Shown here: positions 1 to 5,747 of the stretch, one piece after another
How the letters are laid out: every line of letters starts with the position of its first letter
How positions within the stretch are numbered: the first letter of the stretch is position 1
IMG/VR virus record: IMGVR_UViG_3300044647_001196
Location: 1 to 21,940 of that record
DNA length: 21,940 nt
Source of the DNA: a virus
Reading direction: 5' to 3' (one strand)
Made by a program: the position numbers and the translations under genes
The notes under the pieces: generated by a model
Database searches by the model: none
What the model was told of the DNA's origin: nothing
Seen by the model: the letters and a program-made list of their open reading frames with translations, nothing else

Positions 1-1
1 A

Positions 2-988
2 TCTGCCGATTGGGCAATTCTACCTTATACCGGAAGAAGCAGAGGATATGAAAAATATGAATTGAATAGTGTTCCTGCAACGGTAAAAGATATCGCAGCA
101 TATCCAAGATGGACAGATGAACTTGATAGCTTACTTGAGTCAGAATATGGTCAAGGTGCTAACATCGCAGAGTTGTACGGTTATGACAAGTCTTCGATGC
201 TACAATTGAAGCAGTATTCTCCGCTAATGTATCAATGGGGAGTACCAAACTGGATTGGTGCCAAACACTTTGTTGAACTTGAATACAGAATTGCAAAATT
301 CAATGTTTCAAAGTTCCGTAATGGCTTAACTACATCAGGACTTTTGCAGCTGTTTGGTGATCTTACTCCTGAACAGCAAAGAGATTATCAGGAAGCTTTT
401 ATGCACAAGATGACTGATACAGGCAATGACTTCAAAGTTATCTTCCAAATCCTTGAGAATCCCGAACTAAAAGCTAACTGGGTGCCGTTCGAGCAGTCAT
501 ACAATGGATATTTTATGGAACTATCCAATATTGCCAAGGATAGGATAGCAACTGGCTTCGAAATTCCTCTCAGTTTAGTACAAGCGACACCAGGGCAGTT
601 AGGTAATAATCAGCAAATACGTTCCGAGTTCGAAATATTGTACCGAACAAAGATTTATGATATTCAGCAGTCAATCCTAAGAGGCATTGTGAAGCCTTAC
701 TTGGACACAGTTGCAGAAACGGAAGGCATAGAGTTCTTAAAGAGCGTAGAACTTGATTTTATAAACATCGTTCCGGTATCTTTCGCAGGCGATCTCGATG
801 TGAATATGCTCCTTACCAAAACTGAAGGTAGAGAAATTCTTGGTTATGGCCCGACATTACAGCCTGCAATCAAAGAAGAGCAGATACAGACAGAAGCAGA
901 AGCAGAAGTTCAAGCTGAAGAAGGCACAGAGAAGCAGCAAAATATATTGGCAAAAATTAAAAACTTACTCGGATGGCGCAATTCATAA
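2..988 (+). CDS. Phage portal protein, C-terminal part (5' end outside window or in another frame)
   Basis: The portal forms the dodecameric ring at the capsid vertex through which DNA is packaged and ejected. The protein reads like the C-terminal two thirds of Bacteroidota phage portals: the YSP...WGVPNWIGA segment, the long helical E-x-x-x-x-IAKFN..NG stretch, a GFEIPLSLV..TPGQLGNN turn, and a Glu/Gln-rich tail ending GWRNS. The frame is open from base 2. The only in-window start is a TTG at 62, which overlaps the TGA (63-65) of another frame. About 308 residues from that TTG is short for a portal (usually 400 or more), so the gene is either cut by the window edge or the N-terminal part lies in the neighbouring frame (see findings). 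The 3' end overlaps the next gene by 16 bases, as in a phage late operon. Family assignment is by pattern recognition, not by search. Confidence 0.75.
   Translation, partial: SADWAILPYTGRSRGYEKYELNSVPATVKDIAAYPRWTDELDSLLESEYGQGANIAELYGYDKSSMLQLKQYSPLMYQWGVPNWIGAKHFVELEYRIAKFNVSKFRNGLTTSGLLQLFGDLTPEQQRDYQEAFMHKMTDTGNDFKVIFQILENPELKANWVPFEQSYNGYFMELSNIAKDRIATGFEIPLSLVQATPGQLGNNQQIRSEFEILYRTKIYDIQQSILRGIVKPYLDTVAETEGIEFLKSVELDFINIVPVSFAGDLDVNMLLTKTEGREILGYGPTLQPAIKEEQIQTEAEAEVQAEEGTEKQQNILAKIKNLLGWRNS
3..65 (+). other. Frame-3 coding fragment ending just before the portal frame
   Basis: Frame 3 encodes LPIGQFYLIPEEAEDMKNMN and then stops at TGA 63-65, exactly where a TTG in the portal frame appears (TTGA overlap). 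The fragment reads like the wing region that normally precedes the YPRW segment of such portals. It is either the 3' end of a separate upstream gene translationally coupled to a TTG start, or the N-terminal part of the portal shifted by one base near the A5 run at 51-55. The window edge prevents a decision. Confidence 0.4.
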
Positions 989-1539
989 AGGCATTGGAAG
1001 TTGTGCGAGGTGGGTACATTCGCATCACTCCGACAGATACTCAGTTCGACCCGAATCTGTTGGCTCCATTCGTTGACAATGCAGAGAGGCGATATGTTCG
1101 CAATCTTATCGGTGCTGCTTTTTTCGATGAACTAAAAGCCAATAGGACAGCAAATGTTATAAATTACAATCCTGCATTTGGTGCAATTGAACCTGCCTTC
1201 ACAGATACAGACCTTGAGAATCTGTTCCTGGATGGTAAGCTATTCGATTTGCTTGGTTTTGCAGTCCTGGAAGAATCACTCAGCTTTGCGCATTTCAAAA
1301 TCACATCGGCAGGAGTACAAGTTACACAGGCAAATTTTGCTACAGCTGCAACTGGTAACGATATGCGCTACTTAAAAGATACATTAAAAGATAAGATTCA
1401 GTTTTTACAACAAGAAGTTATTACCTATCTTTGTGATAACAGCGCATTATATGTTCCTTTCGATTTTGAACCTGAAGGAAAATGCCAATGCTGTAAACCT
1501 AAAAACAAAAACATTTCAACATTTCCAATAATATACTAA
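973..1539 (+). CDS. Putative head-tail connector/adaptor protein (188 aa)
   Basis: This 188-residue protein directly follows the portal, with a 16-base overlap, where phages carry head completion or adaptor proteins. It has an early conserved-looking block (residues about 20-60, LLAPFVDNAERRYVRNLIGA) and a mainly helical middle, features recalling small Bacteroidota phage connectors that form a helical ring below the portal. It ends in a Cys-containing tail (CQCC, about residues 171-174) with no visible metal-site partner. It starts at ATG 973; its stop (1537-1539) overlaps the next ATG (TAATG), implying translational coupling. The function is inferred from position and general character; a hypothetical structural protein is the safe label. 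Confidence 0.45.
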   Translation: MAQFIKALEVVRGGYIRITPTDTQFDPNLLAPFVDNAERRYVRNLIGAAFFDELKANRTANVINYNPAFGAIEPAFTDTDLENLFLDGKLFDLLGFAVLEESLSFAHFKITSAGVQVTQANFATAATGNDMRYLKDTLKDKIQFLQQEVITYLCDNSALYVPFDFEPEGKCQCCKPKNKNISTFPIIY

Positions 1540-3149
1540 TGATGAATAAGCAATTTGCAGAATTACAAGTTTACCAACTCGGTGGTGGTATCGCCTTTGG
1601 ATTGCCGGGTACTACAACTCCATTCCTGGCACTACCAAGTGGACAAGCAACAATTAAACCTTGGGGTACAAGTGGTTTCTTATTTGAGAATATTCTCACA
1701 GGCGATGTTATTGCTTTTGTCGCTGAATACGATGATGTGCTTGATAGTTCAGATAATCCTTATGGTGGAGACCAGACTACTGTATTTACTGCCTTAGCTG
1801 CTTTTTTTTTTGATGTAGCAGCGGGAGGAGCAGGTGACCTTGAATCTGTACTTGCAAATGGCAATACAAGCGGCCCAAGTCCTATTATCTTTGATGCAAA
1901 TTACGGATTGATATTCGACAACAATTCCAGATTGCAAGAGGGCACTATTGACGCTGGATTAGGTGGGTTAAAAGGTATCGCAGAAATATGCGGACTCGGT
2001 TACGAGAGTAAATGGGAGGGAGGTGTCAGGTATATTATGGGCAGTTCGGGAAATACTATTCGCCAGTCTTTGTATAATTTTGGAAATACTCCGACAACTA
2101 CGGATGACGATACAAAAGGCTATCAAATTGGCTCGCTTTGGACATTAGATAATGGTACCGTTTACGAATGTTCGGATGCGACAACAGGAGCAGCTATTTG
2201 GGTATTGCAACAAAATGCAGTTATAACTTTAGACCAAGTTTTAGGCTCAGGAAATACAGCTAATAATAAATCAATAATTGATTTGGATTATTTAGATTTT
2301 GAAACAACACTTGGACATTCTGTTGGGGTTGGTGAATTGGCGTGGAATAACACAGATGGTACTTTAGATTTAGGTTTACAAGGCGGTTTAAAAAATAAGG
2401 TTGGTCAACAATTAGTAGTTAAGGCACGTAATACAAGCGGTTCTACTATTAGCAAAGGCAGCGTTGTAAAGGTAGTTGGAGTTGCAGGTGGATTTGTTGG
2501 TATAAACTTAGCACAAGCTGATAGCGTAGCAAATAGCGAGACAGCCTTTGGTATTGTTGCCGAAGACATCGCAGATAGTTCAAATGGCTTTGTGGCGGTT
2601 AACGGAATAATTCACGGAGTTAACACAAACGCATTTACTGAAGGTGATATTTTGTATCTCAGTACAACAACACCGGGAGCAATTACAAATGTTAAACCTG
2701 CATCACCTAATTACATAGTTATAATCGGATATTGCGCAAAGAAAAGCGCAGTAGATGGACACATCTTGTTACATTTAGAAAACGATACAAGACAAGCTGT
2801 CGAGATACAACTTGCTGCAAGCGATGAAACTACAGCATTGACAACTGGAACTGCAAAGGTAACCTTTAGGATGCCTCACGCAATGACACTAACTTCGGTT
2901 CGTGCAAGTTTAACAACGGCTCAGGCTTCGGGTTCTATTTTTACCGTTGACATAAATCAAGGTGGCAGTTCTGTTCTCGGCACAAAGCTGACCATTGACA
3001 ACACAGAGAAAACATCTGTTACTGCTGCAACTGCTGCAACTATAACAACATCTGCGCTAACTGACGATGCCGAAATTACAATAGATATTGATCAGGTCGG
3101 AAACGGCACAGCAACAGGTCTTAAAATAACTCTAATCGGAACAAGATGA
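1539..3149 (+). CDS. Tail fibre / appendage protein, mosaic beta-rich (536 aa)
   Basis: This is a long Gly/Thr/Ser/Asn-rich, beta-strand-rich virion protein, probably a receptor-binding fibre or appendage. Visible modules are: an N-terminal region (1-180) rich in GG motifs; a short module (about 190-230) of the type G-x-L-W...G-x-V-Y-x-C-x-D-A-T-T-G-A-A-x-W found in many phage fibres; a repeat-like beta region (about 265-420) with ARNTSGSTISKGSVV and GDILYLSTTTPG elements; and a C-terminal domain (about 425-536) of the kind that recurs on phage fibres, from ASDETTALTTGTAKVTFRMP to ITLIGTR. It begins at ATG 1539 or 1542. A T10 run at 1802-1811 is read in frame as FFF. It overlaps the next gene by 4 bases (ATGA). 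The domain series suggests modular exchange; the receptor is unknown. Confidence 0.6.
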   Translation: MMNKQFAELQVYQLGGGIAFGLPGTTTPFLALPSGQATIKPWGTSGFLFENILTGDVIAFVAEYDDVLDSSDNPYGGDQTTVFTALAAFFFDVAAGGAGDLESVLANGNTSGPSPIIFDANYGLIFDNNSRLQEGTIDAGLGGLKGIAEICGLGYESKWEGGVRYIMGSSGNTIRQSLYNFGNTPTTTDDDTKGYQIGSLWTLDNGTVYECSDATTGAAIWVLQQNAVITLDQVLGSGNTANNKSIIDLDYLDFETTLGHSVGVGELAWNNTDGTLDLGLQGGLKNKVGQQLVVKARNTSGSTISKGSVVKVVGVAGGFVGINLAQADSVANSETAFGIVAEDIADSSNGFVAVNGIIHGVNTNAFTEGDILYLSTTTPGAITNVKPASPNYIVIIGYCAKKSAVDGHILLHLENDTRQAVEIQLAASDETTALTTGTAKVTFRMPHAMTLTSVRASLTTAQASGSIFTVDINQGGSSVLGTKLTIDNTEKTSVTAATAATITTSALTDDAEITIDIDQVGNGTATGLKITLIGTR

Positions 3150-3931
3150 TTATAAATCCTTATTCTTTTGGGGTTGCTTATGACCCCGATGCGCAGGCGT
3201 TCATTACGGCAGCAGGCATAACAGATAACACGCAAAAAAGTGCTATCAATACCTTAGTAGTAAGTATGAAAGGCTTCGGTATTTGGACTAAAATGAAAGC
3301 GATATATCCTTTTGTTGGAGGTACTGCTACAACTCACAAGTGGAATTTAAAAGACCCACAAGATACTAATGCAGCTTTTAGGTTAGTGTTTTTTGGTGGT
3401 ATGACTCATAGTGCAAATGGTATACAAGGCAATGGAACTAATTCATATGCAAATACTTTTTTAAATCCATCTGCAATGACTAATAATAATCATATGTCAA
3501 TTTATGTTAGAACAAATATTGATGAAGTAAAAGAAGACATAGGAAATTTTAGTGGTGCAGCTATAGGGTTTGGTATTGATTCAAGAATTTCAAATATTGC
3601 ATATTACACAAATCATTCAACAGGTGGAGGTCAATTTGTAAGTTTCGCAAATGCTGATTCAAGAGGTTTTCATATTAACACAAGATATTCATCATCAAAT
3701 CATAAAGGGTTTTTAAACGGTATTTTAAAAGGTACAAACACATTTGCAGGAACAGGATCAGTAAATTTTGATGTTTATGTTGGTGCAAGAAATAATAATG
3801 GTATAGCTCAAATATTTTCATCAAAACAATTTGCTTTTGCATCAATCGGTGATAGCTTATTAGATACCGAAGCAGCTAATTTTTATACTGCGGTACAGGC
3901 ATTTAACACAACTTTAGCAAGACAAGTATGA
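3146..3931 (+). CDS. LamG/concanavalin-like tail appendage protein (261 aa)
   Basis: The protein has a helical start (residues about 15-60, FITAAGITDNTQKSAINTL then KMKAIYPFVGG) followed by a beta-rich body with NLKDPQDTNAAFRLVF and NGTNSYANTF. It ends with FASIGDSLLDTEAANFYTAV and then QAFNTTLARQV, a C-terminus typical of this type. I recognise this as a type found beside tail fibre genes in Bacteroidota phages and prophages, with a probable concanavalin-like jelly-roll for glycan contact. Base composition changes within the gene: about 3400-3830 is clearly more AT-rich than the two ends, consistent with exchange of the central binding domain. It sits between a fibre gene and a small accessory gene, each overlapping by 4 bases. 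The virion role is inferred. Confidence 0.55.
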   Translation: MIINPYSFGVAYDPDAQAFITAAGITDNTQKSAINTLVVSMKGFGIWTKMKAIYPFVGGTATTHKWNLKDPQDTNAAFRLVFFGGMTHSANGIQGNGTNSYANTFLNPSAMTNNNHMSIYVRTNIDEVKEDIGNFSGAAIGFGIDSRISNIAYYTNHSTGGGQFVSFANADSRGFHINTRYSSSNHKGFLNGILKGTNTFAGTGSVNFDVYVGARNNNGIAQIFSSKQFAFASIGDSLLDTEAANFYTAVQAFNTTLARQV

Positions 3932-4155
3932 TACAAGTAGGACTATTAACAGAATCGCAAAAAGATAGCTTAGTCGGTCAGCTTTATGACGATGACAGCT
4001 ATTTCAACCCAATACAAGACATAGAAGACAACTGGATAATTTCTGTTGAGGAAATGGAATTTTGCGTTAATCCTGAATTTATGTGGGTAAAAACCTTACC
4101 TTTGATAGACTATAAACCAAAACCATCTCCACCATTTCCACCAATAGAAGAATGA
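3928..4155 (+). CDS. Small acidic hypothetical protein next to tail appendage gene (75 aa)
   Basis: A 75-residue acidic protein containing LLTESQKDSLVGQLYDDDSYF and NPIQDIEDNWIISVEE, ending in a Pro-rich tail (KPKPSPPFPPIEE). Its start overlaps the stop of the appendage gene (ATGA) and its stop overlaps the next gene (ATGA), so it is translated in lockstep with them. Position suggests a partner, chaperone or capping protein of the upstream fibre or LamG-like protein. No catalytic motif is visible and I assign no function. Confidence 0.6.
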   Translation: MIQVGLLTESQKDSLVGQLYDDDSYFNPIQDIEDNWIISVEEMEFCVNPEFMWVKTLPLIDYKPKPSPPFPPIEE

Positions 4156-4460
4156 ACACACTATTATTCCAGGAAGCAGTCCCCAGCTTTTTAAATCAAC
4201 TCGCAAACTATGGGGTATTAGGCATTTTTGCCATCTTAATGATTGCCATCATCTATTTTATGGGAAAGCAATTTTTTGTATGGCACAAGAAAAACGAAGC
4301 AAGAATACACGACCTTGAAAAAAGACTTGAAACGTATTTTACTGAAGATCGTGCGAAACTGATGGATACAGTTGCATCAAATAATCACGTAATCGAAAAC
4401 AATACTTCGATGATGAAAAAGCTTTTATCCCTTGTCGAGAAACTTGATAAAACCTACTAA
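4152..4460 (+). CDS. Single-TM coiled-coil membrane protein, holin-cassette candidate (102 aa)
   Basis: It has one strong hydrophobic segment (about residues 20-41, YGVLGIFAILMIAIIYFMG) followed by a charged amphipathic stretch (KKNEARIHDLEKRLETYF...) that looks coiled coil, so a short N-terminus plus one membrane anchor and a long soluble tail. It lies at the 3' end of the late operon just ahead of a two-TM protein and a terminator, the usual place for holin/spanin-like lysis genes. The putative endolysin is far away (21125-21751), so lysis genes are split. The holin role is inferred from topology and position only. Confidence 0.5.
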   Translation: MNTLLFQEAVPSFLNQLANYGVLGIFAILMIAIIYFMGKQFFVWHKKNEARIHDLEKRLETYFTEDRAKLMDTVASNNHVIENNTSMMKKLLSLVEKLDKTY

Positions 4461-4461
4461 T

Positions 4462-4713
4462 ATGTTTAACTTCTTAAAAGAAAGCACAGATGTTTCAAGT
4501 ATGCGAGTAACTTTGTTCCTGGGTACTTTGTGTGTGTGCTTGCTGTGTATTGGTATATTGGTTTACATAATCATTCACGCAGTAAAATGTACTACATTGG
4601 ACTGGTCGGGAATCTCAATATTTTTGACATCGATAGCTGCCTTTACCGGAACGCTTCTGTATGGTAAAGTTCAGCAGAAAAAAGTAGAAAACAACGAAGA
4701 AAACAAGGCATAA
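4462..4713 (+). CDS. Two-TM small membrane protein, holin-like (83 aa)
   Basis: The start is taken at ATG 4462 (MFNFLKES), one base after the previous stop; an in-frame TTG at 4432 would add ten residues inside the upstream gene and is less likely. Two hydrophobic segments are visible (about residues 15-38 and 50-68), joined by a short polar loop and followed by a charged tail (KVQQKKVENNEENKA). This fits the topology of small phage holins. It is the last gene of the rightward late operon and is followed directly by a bidirectional terminator. Holin is a functional inference; a membrane-inserted superinfection-exclusion protein would look similar. Confidence 0.5.
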   Translation: MFNFLKESTDVSSMRVTLFLGTLCVCLLCIGILVYIIIHAVKCTTLDWSGISIFLTSIAAFTGTLLYGKVQQKKVENNEENKA

Positions 4714-4717
4714 AAAA

Positions 4718-4750
4718 AAGAGCATCTCAATCGGATGCTCTAATTTTTTA
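4718..4750 (+). terminator. Bidirectional rho-independent terminator between convergent operons
   Basis: An 8-bp stem (AGAGCATC at 4719-4726 with GATGCTCT at 4734-4741) with a 7-base loop is flanked by an A-run on the left (4712-4719) and a T-run on the right (4744-4749). It therefore gives a U-tail to transcripts from either side. It lies between the rightward late operon (stop 4711-4713) and the leftward SSB operon (stop at 4748). Confidence 0.85.
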
Positions 4751-5242
4751 GAATGGTAACTCACCATCATCATCACTGGAAGGAGTTTCAGCTCTGAGTT
4801 GTGCCAATTGTTCTGTCGTTAGATTAAACTTATCTTGTATCTGTGATATTGTAAGTTCACCTTTTTTTACTTTTATCTTCATAGCCACCATTTGACCGTT
4901 AGTTGGTTCGGGTAAGCTTGGCTTATCTTCGTACTGCTCAGTCTGTTTTTCTCCTTTATAACTCAATTTACGTGCGGTAGAGGCTATGATATCGGTGTAA
5001 TATTTCCCATCGTGTTCTCTGTATTCAACTTTCCCTTCAATGTAGCACAAATCTCCTTTGTCAGCTTTAAACTCTTTGAAGATAGTGCAGCGGTGCCATT
5101 GCGTTTTTTCCTGCCATTCGCCATTCTTATCCTTGTAGCTTTCAGATGTTGCCACAGAAAGATTGGTCAGCTTGTCTCCGCTCTTTGTATCTTTCACATC
5201 AATTTGACCGATTCGCCCAATCAGCGTTACTTTGTTTACCAT
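4748..5242 (-). CDS. ssb: Single-stranded DNA-binding protein (164 aa)
   Basis: An OB-fold SSB that coats single-stranded DNA during phage replication and recombination. The fold is seen in residues 1-105: MVNKVTLIGRIGQ start, LSVATSESYKDKNGEWQEKTQWHR, IEGKVEYREHDGKYYTDI. The last residues are an acidic tip (DDDGELPF, 157-164) as used by bacterial SSBs to dock helicases and nucleases. Unusually, the linker is not a simple Gly/Pro/Gln tail: residues about 120-150 carry a charged helical segment (KGELTISQIQDKFNLTTEQL) that looks like a small HTH. I start at ATG 5242; an in-frame ATG at 5305 would add 21 Lys-rich residues that overlap a separate small gene. The start is one base after the stop of that gene, so it is translationally coupled. 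It is the last gene of the promoter A unit. Confidence 0.93.
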   Translation of the reverse strand: MVNKVTLIGRIGQIDVKDTKSGDKLTNLSVATSESYKDKNGEWQEKTQWHRCTIFKEFKADKGDLCYIEGKVEYREHDGKYYTDIIASTARKLSYKGEKQTEQYEDKPSLPEPTNGQMVAMKIKVKKGELTISQIQDKFNLTTEQLAQLRAETPSSDDDGELPF

Positions 5243-5243
5243 T

Positions 5244-5372
5244 TTAATCGTTTTTAGGTTCGTGATATTTGTTATTCTTTTTTTCTTTCGGGGAATATGG
5301 CCCAAGAGATTCAGTCATCAGCAACAGGCCAAGACCTGTGCTGAGACAAAAGATTGCTATTGCTAAAACCAT
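5244..5372 (-). CDS. 42-aa single-TM peptide coupled to SSB
   Basis: Reading the minus strand from ATG 5372 gives a 42-residue peptide: hydrophobic residues 2-19 (VLAIAIFCLSTGLGLLLM), then TESLGPYSP, then a Lys/Asn-rich cytoplasmic-looking tail (KEKKNNKYHEPKND), ending at TAA 5244-5246. The start overlaps the end of the upstream gene by 10 bases and the stop is one base from the SSB start, so it exactly fills the space in the operon. This is good evidence that it is a real gene. The hydrophobic part could be a membrane anchor or uncleaved signal. The function is unknown; its place beside SSB might suggest membrane attachment of replication, but that is speculation. Confidence 0.6.
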   Translation of the reverse strand: MVLAIAIFCLSTGLGLLLMTESLGPYSPKEKKNNKYHEPKND

Positions 5373-5683
5373 AGTGAATCCTCCTCGATATCAGACTCGT
5401 AAGCCTCCATTAAAGTTTCAGAGAATAAGGTTTGAAGTTCAGATTTAGTACGTTCAAACAAGATAGCTGCCTCTTCGATTGTGACCGATTTGTTATAGTC
5501 AGTAATGAAGATGTCATCCAGTTCAAAATATGCGCTGTAATCAGGCTCTATTTGACATCCGTAGCTATCTCTTGAGCCTCTTTCCTCTTCGATGTATGTT
5601 CCGATTAGTTTTACATAAACTTCGTTTGTCGGGAAGTTGTCGCACTCCATAAAAATGCCTGTGCTAAATTTGTTGTTTGTCAT
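5363..5683 (-). CDS. Acidic hypothetical protein, first gene of the SSB unit (106 aa)
   Basis: A 106-residue protein with about 24 acidic against 7 basic residues, so strongly negative, without transmembrane segments or recognised motifs. The N-terminal half appears beta-rich (FSTGIFMECDNFPTNEVYVK then LIGTYIEEE), the C-terminal part helical (EEAAILFERTKSELQTLFSE). It is the first gene after promoter A, with a leader of only about 25 bases that carries the ACTACCAA element three bases before ATG 5683. It overlaps the 42-aa gene by 10 bases. Early expression plus strong acidity would suit a host-takeover or DNA-mimic protein, but nothing in the sequence proves this. Confidence 0.6.
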   Translation of the reverse strand: MTNNKFSTGIFMECDNFPTNEVYVKLIGTYIEEERGSRDSYGCQIEPDYSAYFELDDIFITDYNKSVTIEEAAILFERTKSELQTLFSETLMEAYESDIEEDSLWF

Positions 5684-5686
5684 AAA

Positions 5687-5696
5687 TTGGTAGTTT
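5687..5696 (-). promoter_or_regulatory. ACTACCAA leader element, ORF106 start (sRNA target candidate)
   Basis: On the minus strand the decamer AAACTACCAA ends three bases before ATG 5683. It lies in the roughly 25-base leader of the SSB unit. With the following U it gives 11 contiguous pairs with the loop of the hairpin RNA at 13155-13183. Confidence 0.6.
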
Positions 5697-5713
5697 TAAT
5701 TATTAACGATGCA

Positions 5714-5744
5714 CAAATGTAATATAATAATATTATACTGCAAA
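5714..5744 (-). promoter_or_regulatory. Promoter A (leftward, ORF106-SSB unit)
   Basis: On the minus strand TTTG (5744-5741), 19 bases, then TACATTTG (5721-5714): an exact match to the Bacteroidota sigma consensus TTTG-N19-TAnnTTTG. Transcription would start near 5708. The upstream box touches the 3' end of the AAA+ helicase gene (stop at 5748), so the SSB group has its own promoter. Confidence 0.75.
5720..5735. promoter_or_regulatory. AT palindrome operator A (imperfect)
   Basis: TAATATAATAATATTA has 7 of 8 symmetric pairs and differs from the perfect copies at 9248-9263 and 11106-11121 by one base near the centre. It fills the spacer of promoter A and its end overlaps the TA of the TAnnTTTG box, an ideal place for a repressor. 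Confidence 0.55.
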
Positions 5745-5747
5745 TAA

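Noticed and set aside
1802-1811. T10 run in the fibre gene as a second frameshift site
   Set aside because: The zero frame continues for more than 440 codons with coherent domains and the alternative frames hold only short shadows, so there is no need for slippage.
4748-5305. Longer SSB start at ATG 5305
   Set aside because: The extra 21 residues are Lys-rich, do not resemble SSB, and coincide with the 42-aa gene in another frame; ATG 5242 gives the canonical OB start.
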